Source: Lacisediminihabitans profunda
Lineage (GTDB): Bacteria > Actinomycetota > Actinomycetes > Actinomycetales > Microbacteriaceae
DNA: 64,000 bases
Assembly (NCBI RefSeq): GCF_008040105.1
Contig: NZ_VRMG01000005.1
Location: 682,001 to 746,000 of the forward strand
Reading direction: 5' to 3'
The notes under the pieces are model-generated. The model was not told where the DNA came from and searched no databases. It saw only the letters and a list, made by a program, of their open reading frames with translations. Position numbers and translations under genes: made by a program. Positions 15,089-22,825 of this stretch are shown here, one piece after another; the stretch's first letter is position 1; each line of letters begins with the position of its first letter.

Positions 15089-16312
15089 ATGACCGACACC
15101 CGCCCCGTGCCCCTGTGGGCCGGTCGCAGCATGGCTCTGCTCGGCATCGTACTCGTGGCGCTGAACCTGCGCACCGCCGTCGCCGCGATCTCGCCGATCG
15201 CCGCGCAGATCGGGGCCGACGTGCCTCTCGGCGCCGTGGCGCTCGGCATCATCGGCATGGTGCCGCCCATCGCCTTCGCCCTCTCCGGCATCTTCGGCGC
15301 CTACGGGGCCCGCAAGGTCGGGCTCGAACGACTACTGGCGATCGCGATCGTGTCGATGATCGCCGGGCATCTGCTGCGCGCGGCCGCCACGTCGTACCCG
15401 GTGCTGCTCGTCGGCAGCGTTCTGGCCCTCGCGGGAGCCGGAGTCGGCAACGTGCTGCTGCCGCCGATCGTCAAGCGGTACTTCCCCGACCAGATCGGCC
15501 TCGTCACGTCGCTGTACGTCACGGTGATGTCTCTCGGCGCCTCGGTTCCCGCGCTCGTCTCCGCGCCGATCGCCGACAGCGGAGGATGGCGGCTGTCGCT
15601 CGCGGTCTGGTCGGTGCTGGCGCTCGGCAGCCTCGTGCCGTGGGTCGTGGTGATCGTGCAGCACCGGCGGGAGAAGGCCGCGCTCGAGAGCGATGTTGAG
15701 CCGCCGCACGAGCGGCTGTCGGGCAGTATCTGGCGGTCGCCGACCGCGTGGACACTGGCGGTCGTCTTCGGCCTGCCCTCCTTCCACGCCTACGCGGTGT
15801 TCGCCTGGCTGCCGCAACTTCTCGTCGACTCGGCCGGCGTCAGTCGCATCAACGCCGGAGCCCTGCTTGCGCTCTTCGGCATCATGGGTCTGCCGGCCGC
15901 GCTCATCGTGCCGGTGCTCGTGATCCGGCTGCACAATGTGAGGGGGCTCATGCTCGCGGGTCTCGCGGCCTTCGTGATCGGCTACCTGGGGCTCCTGCTC
16001 GCGCCCTCGACCCTCACCTGGCTCTGGGTGGCGCTCGTCGGGGCCGGTCCGCTGCTCTTCCCCGCGTGCCTCACGCTCATCAACCTGCGCAGCCGCAGCC
16101 ACGAGGGATCGGTGGTCCTGAGCGGATTCGTGCAGGGCATCGGCTATTCGATCGGCGCTCTCGGTCCGCTGCTGGTGGGAATCCTGCACTCGGTGACCGG
16201 CTCGTGGACGGCCCCGCTTCTCCTGCTGCTGGCCACGGTCCTGGCCTGCGCGGTTCCTGCCGTGCTGGTGGGGCGCCGCACCTTCGTCGAAGACGAGTTG
16301 CTGCCGCACTGA
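15089..16312 (+). CDS. MFS transporter, CynX/cyanate-transporter type
   Basis: A 407-residue, twelve-helix major facilitator protein. The N-terminal half has VALNLRTAVAAISPIA, which is typical of the CynX/NimT group, and the halves are joined by a charged cytoplasmic loop near residues 195-220. CynX homologues have been linked to cyanate or nitroimidazole transport, but the substrate cannot be read here. The ATG at 15089 is preferred because GGGG lies 4-7 nt before it; another ATG at 15080 would add three residues. The TATAGG just upstream may be the -10 box. The gene converges on the ROK gene, and a hairpin spans both stop codons. Confidence 0.88.
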   Translation: MTDTRPVPLWAGRSMALLGIVLVALNLRTAVAAISPIAAQIGADVPLGAVALGIIGMVPPIAFALSGIFGAYGARKVGLERLLAIAIVSMIAGHLLRAAATSYPVLLVGSVLALAGAGVGNVLLPPIVKRYFPDQIGLVTSLYVTVMSLGASVPALVSAPIADSGGWRLSLAVWSVLALGSLVPWVVVIVQHRREKAALESDVEPPHERLSGSIWRSPTAWTLAVVFGLPSFHAYAVFAWLPQLLVDSAGVSRINAGALLALFGIMGLPAALIVPVLVIRLHNVRGLMLAGLAAFVIGYLGLLLAPSTLTWLWVALVGAGPLLFPACLTLINLRSRSHEGSVVLSGFVQGIGYSIGALGPLLVGILHSVTGSWTAPLLLLLATVLACAVPAVLVGRRTFVEDELLPH

Positions 16313-16343
16313 GCGCCCGGCTGGTCGTCTCCTGCGGCGCTCA
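16310..16343. terminator. Shared hairpin between convergent genes
   Basis: TGAGCGCC (16310-16317) pairs with GGCGCTCA (16336-16343). The arms include the stop codons of both the MFS gene and the ROK gene, so one structure may end transcription from both sides. There is no T-run. Confidence 0.45.
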
Positions 16344-17273
16344 GCCGACGACGTTGGCGCGGTGGATGAGGGCGGCCGCACCGATGAGCGGCCCGTCGCT
16401 CGACAGGCCGGTGGGCACCACCTTGACCTTGGTGACGAATTCGAACTGCCAGCGCGTGGCGATGGCGGTGCGGATGTGGTCGAAAAGGTCGGGGGTGACG
16501 AGCGAGAAGCCGCCGCCGATGGCCACGAGCTCCAGGTCGACCAGGGCCGTCGCGGAGGCGATCGCCTGACCGATGGCCCGGCCGGAGCGCTCCACGGCCG
16601 CACGGGCGATGGGGTCGCCCGCGCGGTAGCTCGCACCGAGCTCCTCGCCCGTGGAGCCGGTCCAGCCCTGACGGTTCGCCCACGCGACGGTCTTGGGGCC
16701 GGACGCGATCGCCTCGACGCAGCCGATACCGCCGCAGAGGCAGGGGTCGTCGAATCCCGCGACCTCGACGTGGCCGATGTGGCCGGCGTTGCCGGTGGGC
16801 CCGGAGACCGTGTTGCCGTGCAGCACGAGCCCCCCGCCGATCCCGGTCGACACGATCATCCCCATGACGTTGTCGTAGCCGCGCCCGGCCCCGACCCAGT
16901 GTTCGGCGAGGGCGATGCAGATGCCGTCCATGCGCAGGGTGACCGGCATGCTCGGGAGGGCGGCGACCACGAGGTCACGCAACGGATACTGCCGCCAGGC
17001 CTCGAGGTTGAGCGGGGAGACCCGTCCCTCGGCCTCGTTCACCGGGCCGGCCGAGCCGACGCCGGCGCCGAGCAGGGTTGCGCCGGACGGTAGGGCGGTG
17101 AGAACGCCGCGGAGCACCTCGTTCACCGAGTCGGCGAGCTCATCCGCGCTGCGTTCGGGACCGGTGGGCGCGCGAAAGCGGCTCCCCGCCAGCACGACGC
17201 CGGACGGGTCGACGAGCGCGGCCTCGACCTTGGTGCCGCCGAGGTCGACGGCGATGGCGAACTCGAGGCTCAT
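16341..17273 (-). CDS. ROK-family sugar kinase (glucokinase-like)
   Basis: A 310-residue cytoplasmic ROK protein. The N-terminal phosphate-binding motif is AVDLGGTKVEAALVD. The zinc-binding ROK consensus is seen as CLCGGIGCVEAIASG, with the upstream His in NAGHIGHVEV. There is no N-terminal helix-turn-helix, so it is a kinase rather than a ROK repressor. Glucose is the most likely substrate, but N-acetylmannosamine or another hexose cannot be excluded. Its ATG overlaps the stop of a short upstream frame (ATGA), which suggests that it is translated from a leader cistron transcribed from the TAGGCT promoter at 17372-17377. Confidence 0.92.
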   Translation of the reverse strand: MSLEFAIAVDLGGTKVEAALVDPSGVVLAGSRFRAPTGPERSADELADSVNEVLRGVLTALPSGATLLGAGVGSAGPVNEAEGRVSPLNLEAWRQYPLRDLVVAALPSMPVTLRMDGICIALAEHWVGAGRGYDNVMGMIVSTGIGGGLVLHGNTVSGPTGNAGHIGHVEVAGFDDPCLCGGIGCVEAIASGPKTVAWANRQGWTGSTGEELGASYRAGDPIARAAVERSGRAIGQAIASATALVDLELVAIGGGFSLVTPDLFDHIRTAIATRWQFEFVTKVKVVPTGLSSDGPLIGAAALIHRANVVG

Positions 17274-17365
17274 CGGGTGCCGCCGGTCGCCAGCGGCCGA
17301 TCGAAATCGCTTCGTCGGATGGCCGCGGTGTCCGCGGGCTGTGCGCTCTCGAGCTTCGTCGTCAT
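17270..17365 (-). CDS. Possible 31-residue leader peptide ahead of the ROK kinase
   Basis: A short frame (MTTKLESAQPADTAAIR..., 31 residues) runs into the ROK gene with an ATGA stop-start overlap. Its ATG lies exactly 6 nt after a TAGGCT box, the same layout as several leaderless genes in this window, and its codons mostly end in G or C as in real genes. These three facts favour translation. No protein family is recognised; its main role may be to deliver ribosomes to the kinase start, or to regulate it. Confidence 0.5.
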   Translation of the reverse strand: MTTKLESAQPADTAAIRRSDFDRPLATGGTR

Positions 17366-17371
17366 GCGATC

Positions 17372-17377
17372 AGCCTA
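17372..17377 (-). promoter_or_regulatory. TAGGCT -10 box, leaderless start of ROK leader
   Basis: TAGGCT on the minus strand lies 6 nt before the ATG at 17365, so the transcript would start at or next to the start codon. Confidence 0.6.
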
Positions 17378-17436
17378 TTGGCCATGACCGGACCGGCCCT
17401 GACGGGATCGAGCCGCGACGGCGTAATGTCGTCCGC

Positions 17437-17904
17437 GTGGATACGGTCACCCTGCGGTTCGAGCGAGAGCTTGAGTGGTCGCCGGTGATCGTGTGGGATG
17501 CGCTCGTCGACCCCGTGCTCGTCGGTGGTTGGCTCGGGGACGCCCGGATCGACGGTCGCGTGGGCGGTCGGTACGACCTGTCTGGCGAGGGCTTCCCGGC
17601 CGTCACGGGACTGCGCGGCGAGATCACGGGGTTCGAGTCGCCCACCGAACTCGCCCTCTCCACCGATGATCGGGGCGCCCTGCGGTTCGCGCTCCGCGCG
17701 GTGCCGGGTGGGCCGCGAGGCACCAGCACGGCATTGAGCCTGGCCGTCAGCCTCGAGATCGAGTCGGCGTTCGCCGCGCGGATCGGCCAGTTGTGGGAGA
17801 CCCGTCTCGACCAACTGCACGAACTGCTTCGCGGGCATCCGGCGCGTCGTGCTCATTTGAGCAGGGTCCCCACATCTGTTGATCCGGACACGAGGCGCGC
17901 GTAG
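17437..17904 (+). CDS. SRPBCC (AHSA1-like) family protein
   Basis: A 155-residue protein with the START/Bet v1-like fold typical of the AHSA1/SRPBCC family: VTLRFERELEWSPVIVWDAL, then VGGWLGDARIDGRVGGRYDL and GEITGFESPTELAL. These proteins bind hydrophobic ligands or act with ArsR regulators; the ligand here is unknown. The GTG start lies 7 nt after TAATGT, suggesting a leaderless or nearly leaderless mRNA. It is divergent from the ROK transcript and is followed 9 nt later by the deoxyribose regulator, which nevertheless has its own promoter box. Confidence 0.82.
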   Translation: MDTVTLRFERELEWSPVIVWDALVDPVLVGGWLGDARIDGRVGGRYDLSGEGFPAVTGLRGEITGFESPTELALSTDDRGALRFALRAVPGGPRGTSTALSLAVSLEIESAFAARIGQLWETRLDQLHELLRGHPARRAHLSRVPTSVDPDTRRA

Positions 17905-17907
17905 GCT
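17902..17907 (+). promoter_or_regulatory. TAGGCT -10 box before the deoxyribose regulator
   Basis: TAGGCT ends 6 nt before the ATG at 17914. It overlaps the end of the preceding gene and would give a leaderless mRNA for the operon. Confidence 0.6.
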
Positions 17908-17913
17908 CGGGGC

Positions 17914-18876
17914 ATGGCTGCCCGCGATGCGACGATGAGCGATGAACTGCTCTCGGTGCGCGCGGCCGAGCTCTACTACGACGACGTGAAGACCCAGGAC
18001 GAGATCGGCGCCCTCCTCGGCATCACCCGGTGGAAGGTCGGCCGGCTGCTCGCCCAGGCCCGCGAGAGCGGGATCATCCGCATCGAGATCGTGCACCCCC
18101 GGGCAAGACGGCTCTCGCTCGAGCACGAGCTGATGGCGCGCTTCGGCCTGCGGGATGCCGTGGTGGTGCCTGTGCCGTCCGACGGATCGACCCTCCAGGC
18201 CCGCGTCGCCGAGGCGGCGGCCGACTACCTGCAGGCCCTTCGTCCGGTGCCGCGGACGCTCGGCGTGAGCTGGGGGCGCACCCTCGACGAGATCGCCGAA
18301 CGTCTGCCCAACGGCTGGTCGCGCGGGGTGGACGTGGTGCAGATCAACGGCGGCGTGAGCCTCAACACGCGTTCGAGCACGGCGGCGGCCACCGCCGTCA
18401 CGATTGCGCGCAAGGGCGGCGGCCAGGCGACCCTGCTGCCGATCCCCGCCATCCTCGAGCGCCGGGAGACGAGACTCGCGATCGAGGCGGACCGCGCCGT
18501 TGCCGGCGTCCTGGAACGTGCCGCCGAGGCATCCGCCTACCTGTACAGCGCCGGCGTGGCCGACGAGAGCTCGGTGCTCGTCGACAGCGGCTACCTGAGT
18601 CCGGGCGACGTCGCCGAGCTCGTGCGCAAGGGTGCGGTGGGCGACGTCGTCGGCCGCTACATCGACGCGAATGGCGCGATCGTCGACCACGATCTGGACG
18701 AGCGCACGGTGGGACTCGGGCTCGACGCCCTGCGCGCGGCGACCACGAGCATCGCGGTGGTTGCCGGCCGCGCCAAACAGCAGGTCGCGCGAGCGATCGT
18801 CCGCAGCGCGCTCTGCACGGTCTTCGTGACCGATGAGCAGACCGCCGCAGCACTAGTGGAGGAGAATAAATCATGA
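17914..18876 (+). CDS. SorC/DeoR-type sugar-binding transcriptional regulator
   Basis: A 320-residue regulator. Residues about 10-60 form a helix-turn-helix (ELYYDDVKTQDEIGALLGIT then RWKVGRLLAQARESGII), as in the DeoR/SorC sugar-binding group. The remainder is the sugar-phosphate-binding domain, with SWGRTLDEIAERL and DVVQINGGVSLNTRSS. It is translationally coupled to deoC (ATGA overlap). The most likely inducer is deoxyribose 5-phosphate, in analogy with Bacillus DeoR; that is inference from the operon. Proteins of this type usually repress their own operon. Confidence 0.9.
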   Translation: MAARDATMSDELLSVRAAELYYDDVKTQDEIGALLGITRWKVGRLLAQARESGIIRIEIVHPRARRLSLEHELMARFGLRDAVVVPVPSDGSTLQARVAEAAADYLQALRPVPRTLGVSWGRTLDEIAERLPNGWSRGVDVVQINGGVSLNTRSSTAAATAVTIARKGGGQATLLPIPAILERRETRLAIEADRAVAGVLERAAEASAYLYSAGVADESSVLVDSGYLSPGDVAELVRKGAVGDVVGRYIDANGAIVDHDLDERTVGLGLDALRAATTSIAVVAGRAKQQVARAIVRSALCTVFVTDEQTAAALVEENKS

Positions 18877-19877
18877 CTCTCGACAACGCGGTGGCCCTGG
18901 CCCCGGCCGAGCGGGCGACCCAGCTCATCGGGGGCGACCTCACCGAGAAGAGCCTCCGGCTGCACCTCGAGGGGCTGCCCGGAGTGGATGCCGTGGGCCT
19001 GGAGGCGCGCGCGGCCGACCTCGGCACCCGCTCCATCAAGACCACCTCGAAGGCCCGTGCCCTCGACACCATCATCGGACTCATCGACCTCACCACTCTG
19101 GAGGGAGCGGACACGCCCGGCAAGGTGCAGTCCCTGGCCGCGAAGGCGATGATCCCCGACCCCTCCGACCTGTCGACGCCCCGGGTCGCAGCGGTCTGTG
19201 TGTACGGCGACATGGTGCCGTGCGCGGTCGAGGCGCTCGGCTCCGCCGGGGGCGAGGCGGGCATCCACGTCGCCGCGGTCGCCACGGCGTTTCCGAGCGG
19301 TCGTGCCTCGCTGCCGGTGAAGATCGCGGACACCCGGGATGCCGTGCTCGCCGGCGCGGACGAGATCGACATGGTCATCGACCGCGGAGCGTTCCTCTCC
19401 GGTCGGTACGGCCTCGTCTTCGACCAGATTGTGGCGGTGAAGGAGGCCTGCCGGCGCGAGGACGGGAGCTACGCGCACCTCAAGGTGATCCTCGAGACGG
19501 GGGAGCTGACCACCTACGACAACGTTCGCCGGGCGTCCTGGCTCGCGATCCTCGCCGGGGGCGACTTCATCAAGACCTCCACCGGCAAGGTGGCGCCGGC
19601 CGCCACCCTGCCGGTGACCCTGCTCATGCTGCAGGTGGTGAACGACTGGCACCGCCTCACCGGGGAGAAGATCGGCGTGAAGCCGGCCGGCGGCATCCGC
19701 ACCTCCAAGGACGCCATCAAATACCTGGTGACGGTGGCCGAGACAGTGGGGGAGGAGTGGCTGCAGCCGCACCTCTTCCGGTTCGGCGCGTCGAGCCTGC
19801 TCAACGACGTGCTGCTCCAGCGCCAGAAGCTCACGACCGGCCACTACAGCGGCCCCGACTACGTAACGGTGGACTGA
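18873..19877 (+). CDS. deoC: Deoxyribose-phosphate aldolase
   Basis: This enzyme cleaves 2-deoxyribose 5-phosphate to acetaldehyde and glyceraldehyde 3-phosphate in the cytoplasm. The Schiff-base lysine is Lys234 in FIKTSTGK, and the second lysine of the proton relay lies in GVKPAGGIRT. DEIDMVIDRGAFLSGRYG holds the conserved acidic residues. At 334 residues it is longer than the E. coli enzyme (259) and close to animal enzymes (about 318); the extra length is an N-terminal extension of about 70-80 residues. It starts inside the regulator gene, and the aldehyde dehydrogenase follows after 2 nt. Confidence 0.95.
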   Translation: MTLDNAVALAPAERATQLIGGDLTEKSLRLHLEGLPGVDAVGLEARAADLGTRSIKTTSKARALDTIIGLIDLTTLEGADTPGKVQSLAAKAMIPDPSDLSTPRVAAVCVYGDMVPCAVEALGSAGGEAGIHVAAVATAFPSGRASLPVKIADTRDAVLAGADEIDMVIDRGAFLSGRYGLVFDQIVAVKEACRREDGSYAHLKVILETGELTTYDNVRRASWLAILAGGDFIKTSTGKVAPAATLPVTLLMLQVVNDWHRLTGEKIGVKPAGGIRTSKDAIKYLVTVAETVGEEWLQPHLFRFGASSLLNDVLLQRQKLTTGHYSGPDYVTVD

Positions 19878-19879
19878 CC

Positions 19880-21373
19880 ATGACCGACATCAGCACGCGA
19901 TTCCTCGACTACGCGCCGGCACCCGAGTCGACCTCGATCCTGCACCTTCGCGATTCCTATGGGCTCTTCATCAACGGCGAATTCACCTCCGGCCACGGCG
20001 AGACCTTCCAGACCATCTCGCCCGCCACGGAGAAGAAGATCGCCGACATCGCCTCCGCCGACGCGCAGGACGTGGATGCCGCGGTCGCCGCCGCGCGTCG
20101 CGCCTACGAGCGCACCTGGTCGAAGCTCTCCGGAGCGGACCGCGGCAAATACCTCTTCCGCATCGCCAGGCTCGTGCAGGAGCGCGCCCGCGAGCTCGCG
20201 GTCGCCGAGAGCCTCGACAACGGCAAGCCGATCAAGGAGACCAGGGACGTCGACATCCCGCTCGTCGCCGCGTGGTTCTTCTACTACGCCGGCTGGGCCG
20301 ACAAGCTCGACTACGCGGGCCTCGGGCCCAACCCGGCATCGCTCGGTGTCGCCGCCCAGGTGATCCCGTGGAACTTTCCGCTGCTCATGCTCGCCTGGAA
20401 GATCGCCCCGGCGCTCGCCGCGGGCAACACCGTCGTGATCAAGCCGGCCGAGACGACGCCGCTCACCGCTCTGCTCTTTGCGGAGATCCTGCAGCAGGCC
20501 GACCTGCCGGCCGGAGTCGTGAACATCATCACGGGAGCCGGGGACACCGGTGCGCTGCTGGTGAACCACCCCGACGTCAACAAGGTGGCGTTCACCGGCT
20601 CGACCGCCGTCGGCCGCGCAATCGCCCGCTCCACGGCGGGCAGCGGCAAGAAGCTCACCCTCGAGCTCGGTGGCAAGGCGGCCAACATCGTCTTCGACGA
20701 CGCGCCCATCGACCAGGCCATCGAGGGCATCGTCAACGGCATCTTCTTCAACCAGGGGCACGTCTGCTGCGCTGGTTCTCGCCTGCTGGTGCAGGAGAAC
20801 GTGCACGACGAGGTGGTCGACAGGCTCAAGCAGCGGCTGACCACGCTCCGGCTCGGCGACCCGCTCGACAAGAACACCGACATCGGCGCCATCAATTCGC
20901 GCGAACAGCTCGACCGCATCCGAGAACTGTCGAACGTGGGAGACGAGGAGGGGGCCACGCGCTGGACCGCCCCCTGCGAGATTCCGGCGAAGGGCTTCTG
21001 GTTCGCCCCGACGATCTTCACCGGGGTGTCGACGAGCCACCGGATCGCGCGCGAGGAGGTCTTCGGGCCGGTGCTCAGCGTGCTGACCTTCCGCACCCCG
21101 GTCGAGGCGATCGCCAAGGCCAACAACACCCCGTATGGCCTCTCCGCCGGCATCTGGAGCTCCAACGGCAGCCGCGTGCTCGCGGTGGCCGACAAGCTCC
21201 GTGCGGGCGTCGTGTGGGCCAACACGTTCAACCAGTTCGACCCGTCCAGTCCCTTCGGCGGCTACAAGGAGTCCGGCTACGGCCGCGAGGGCGGCCGTCA
21301 CGGGCTCGCCGCCTACCTCGAGTCCGCCGGCTGGGGCAGTCAGACCACGATCGCCAAGGGAGCCACCGCATGA
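19880..21373 (+). CDS. Aldehyde dehydrogenase of the deoxyribose operon
   Basis: A 497-residue NAD(P)-dependent aldehyde dehydrogenase that probably oxidises the acetaldehyde released by DeoC. Seen are the cofactor-fold segment VIPWNFPLLMLAWKIAPALA, the FTGSTAVGR loop, the catalytic Glu in LTLELGGKAANIVF and the catalytic Cys296 in GHVCCAGSR. The end has FGGYKESGYGREGG, the usual C-terminal motif. Length is normal for the family. The stop overlaps the start of the next gene (ATGA), so the two are coupled. Confidence 0.93.
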   Translation: MTDISTRFLDYAPAPESTSILHLRDSYGLFINGEFTSGHGETFQTISPATEKKIADIASADAQDVDAAVAAARRAYERTWSKLSGADRGKYLFRIARLVQERARELAVAESLDNGKPIKETRDVDIPLVAAWFFYYAGWADKLDYAGLGPNPASLGVAAQVIPWNFPLLMLAWKIAPALAAGNTVVIKPAETTPLTALLFAEILQQADLPAGVVNIITGAGDTGALLVNHPDVNKVAFTGSTAVGRAIARSTAGSGKKLTLELGGKAANIVFDDAPIDQAIEGIVNGIFFNQGHVCCAGSRLLVQENVHDEVVDRLKQRLTTLRLGDPLDKNTDIGAINSREQLDRIRELSNVGDEEGATRWTAPCEIPAKGFWFAPTIFTGVSTSHRIAREEVFGPVLSVLTFRTPVEAIAKANNTPYGLSAGIWSSNGSRVLAVADKLRAGVVWANTFNQFDPSSPFGGYKESGYGREGGRHGLAAYLESAGWGSQTTIAKGATA

Positions 21374-22236
21374 GCCGGATCGCCGTCGCCAAGACGTACA
21401 AGCTCTACATCGGGGGCAAGTTCCCCCGCAGCGAGTCCGGGCGAGTCTACGAGGTCTCGACCGCCAAGGGCGCGTTCCTCGCCAACGCCGCCAAGGCATC
21501 CCGCAAGGATGCCCGGGATGCTGTGGTCGCCGCCCGCGCAGCGGTCTCCGGCTGGTCCGGCGCGTCCGGGTACAACCGTGGCCAGGTGCTCTATCGCATC
21601 GCCGAACTGCTCGAGGGCCGTCGGGCCCAGTTCGTGCAGGAGATCAGCCAGGGCGAGGGCGTCTCCTCTGCGGTCGCCGAGAGGCAGGTGGATGCCGCGA
21701 TCGACGTGTGGGTCTGGTACGCCGGCTGGGCCGACAAGTACGTGCAGGTGGCCGGCAACGGAAACCCGGTGAGCGGTCCCTACTTCAACATCTCCACGCC
21801 CGAGCCGACCGGGGTGGTGGCGATCATCGCCCCGCAGGAGTCCAGCCTGCTCGGCCTGGTGAGCGTCGTCGCCCCGGCGCTCGTGAGCGGAAACACCGTG
21901 GTGGTGGTCGCGAGCGAGGCGGCGCCACTCAGCGCCATCAGCCTCGCCGAGGTGCTCGCGACGAGCGACGTGCCCGGCGGTGTCGTCAACGTGCTGACGG
22001 GATCGGCGGCCGAGATCGCGCCGTGGCTCGCCAGCCACGCCGACGTCAACGCGATCGACCTCGCCGGGGCCGGCGACCTCGCCGGCGACGCCACCTGGGT
22101 CGACCTGCAGATCGCCGCCGCCGAGACGCTCAAGCGCGTGCTTCCGCCCGAGGTGGGCGTCCCCGCCCCCTCGGTGGAACGAGTGACCTTCTTCACCGAG
22201 ACCAAGACGGTCTGGCACACCAAGGGGCTCCTCTAG
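21370..22236 (+). CDS. Half-length aldehyde dehydrogenase-like protein without catalytic Cys
   Basis: A 288-residue paralogue of the preceding enzyme that holds only the N-terminal cofactor-binding half. It has YKLYIGGKFPRSESGRVYEV, the WYAGWADKYVQV segment, and a TGVVAIIAPQESSLLGLVS region where the intact enzyme has the WNFP motif. The LELGGK and catalytic Cys regions are missing. The frame ends cleanly with a structured tail (VTFFTETKTVWHTKGLL), so it looks like a stable shortened family member rather than a fresh truncation. It may form a complex with, or scaffold, the full-length enzyme. Repeat element A follows. Confidence 0.82.
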   Translation: MSRIAVAKTYKLYIGGKFPRSESGRVYEVSTAKGAFLANAAKASRKDARDAVVAARAAVSGWSGASGYNRGQVLYRIAELLEGRRAQFVQEISQGEGVSSAVAERQVDAAIDVWVWYAGWADKYVQVAGNGNPVSGPYFNISTPEPTGVVAIIAPQESSLLGLVSVVAPALVSGNTVVVVASEAAPLSAISLAEVLATSDVPGGVVNVLTGSAAEIAPWLASHADVNAIDLAGAGDLAGDATWVDLQIAAAETLKRVLPPEVGVPAPSVERVTFFTETKTVWHTKGLL

Positions 22237-22312
22237 CGGGACTACCGATCGCCGTGTGGGGCCTGTGGCGATGGTATTCACAGAGCCATGCCGGGAGGGT
22301 GTTTCGGCTTCA

Positions 22313-22748
22313 CCGCCACTGTGCGGCGCTCCCTTGCCCTGGCACGCGTTGTGCGGGACGTCCTGGCGACTTACGGGTGTCCATCCCGCAGACTCCAGTT
22401 GTGCAGGACGGGTTCTGCAGGACGGGTTAAGCAGGACGGCTCGGGCGTCCACGTGTGCCCACCCCGCAGACTCCAGTTGTGCAGGACGGGTTGTGCAGGA
22501 CGGCTCGGGCCGACGGCGAGGACAAACGGCGAGGACAATAGGTGCAGAACCGACGGGAGCTCCTGCAGACCGGGATCCTTCGGGTTGCCACACCCCTGCC
22601 GTGTCCTGCACAAGCTGTCCTGAACAACTGGAGTCTGTGGGGTGGGCACCACGCCTCCCGGGGCCGTCCTGCAGAACACGGCCCGACCGACGCGGGCGGC
22701 ACAACTACGCGGCACAGCTGGAGGGCCGAAAAGGTCCAGCCTCCGGCG
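22313..22748 (+). repeat. Repeat element A, 436 bp, with long inverted arms
   Basis: Non-coding element whose reverse complement recurs at 36953-37389 with the same order of parts and about 85 percent identity by eye. It holds two tandem left arms (near 22379 and 22455) and one right arm. The left arm 22455-22487 pairs with the right arm 22617-22649 at 31 of 33 positions, and a second block TTGTGCAGGAC pairs just inside. The unit TGCAGGACG is scattered throughout. It lies between two genes and points the same way as both. Confidence 0.85.
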
Positions 22749-22813
22749 TCGCGGCGACCGGCATGCGGCGGAGGGCGTTCGGGGTGGCCGCGAGGGACCC
22801 GGCGGCGACGTCC

Positions 22814-22819
22814 TAGGCT
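22814..22819 (+). promoter_or_regulatory. TAGGCT -10 box before the CAP-domain gene
   Basis: TAGGCT ends 6 nt before the ATG at 22826, giving a leaderless mRNA. Confidence 0.6.
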
Positions 22820-22825
22820 TGTCGG

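Noticed and set aside
22256-22816. A long open frame across repeat element A with Cys-rich repeats such as SCAGRV
   Set aside because: It lies wholly within the structured repeat, is open in several frames on both strands because of GC content, and copy B does not preserve the same frame limits. The repeat explains the protein-level periodicity.
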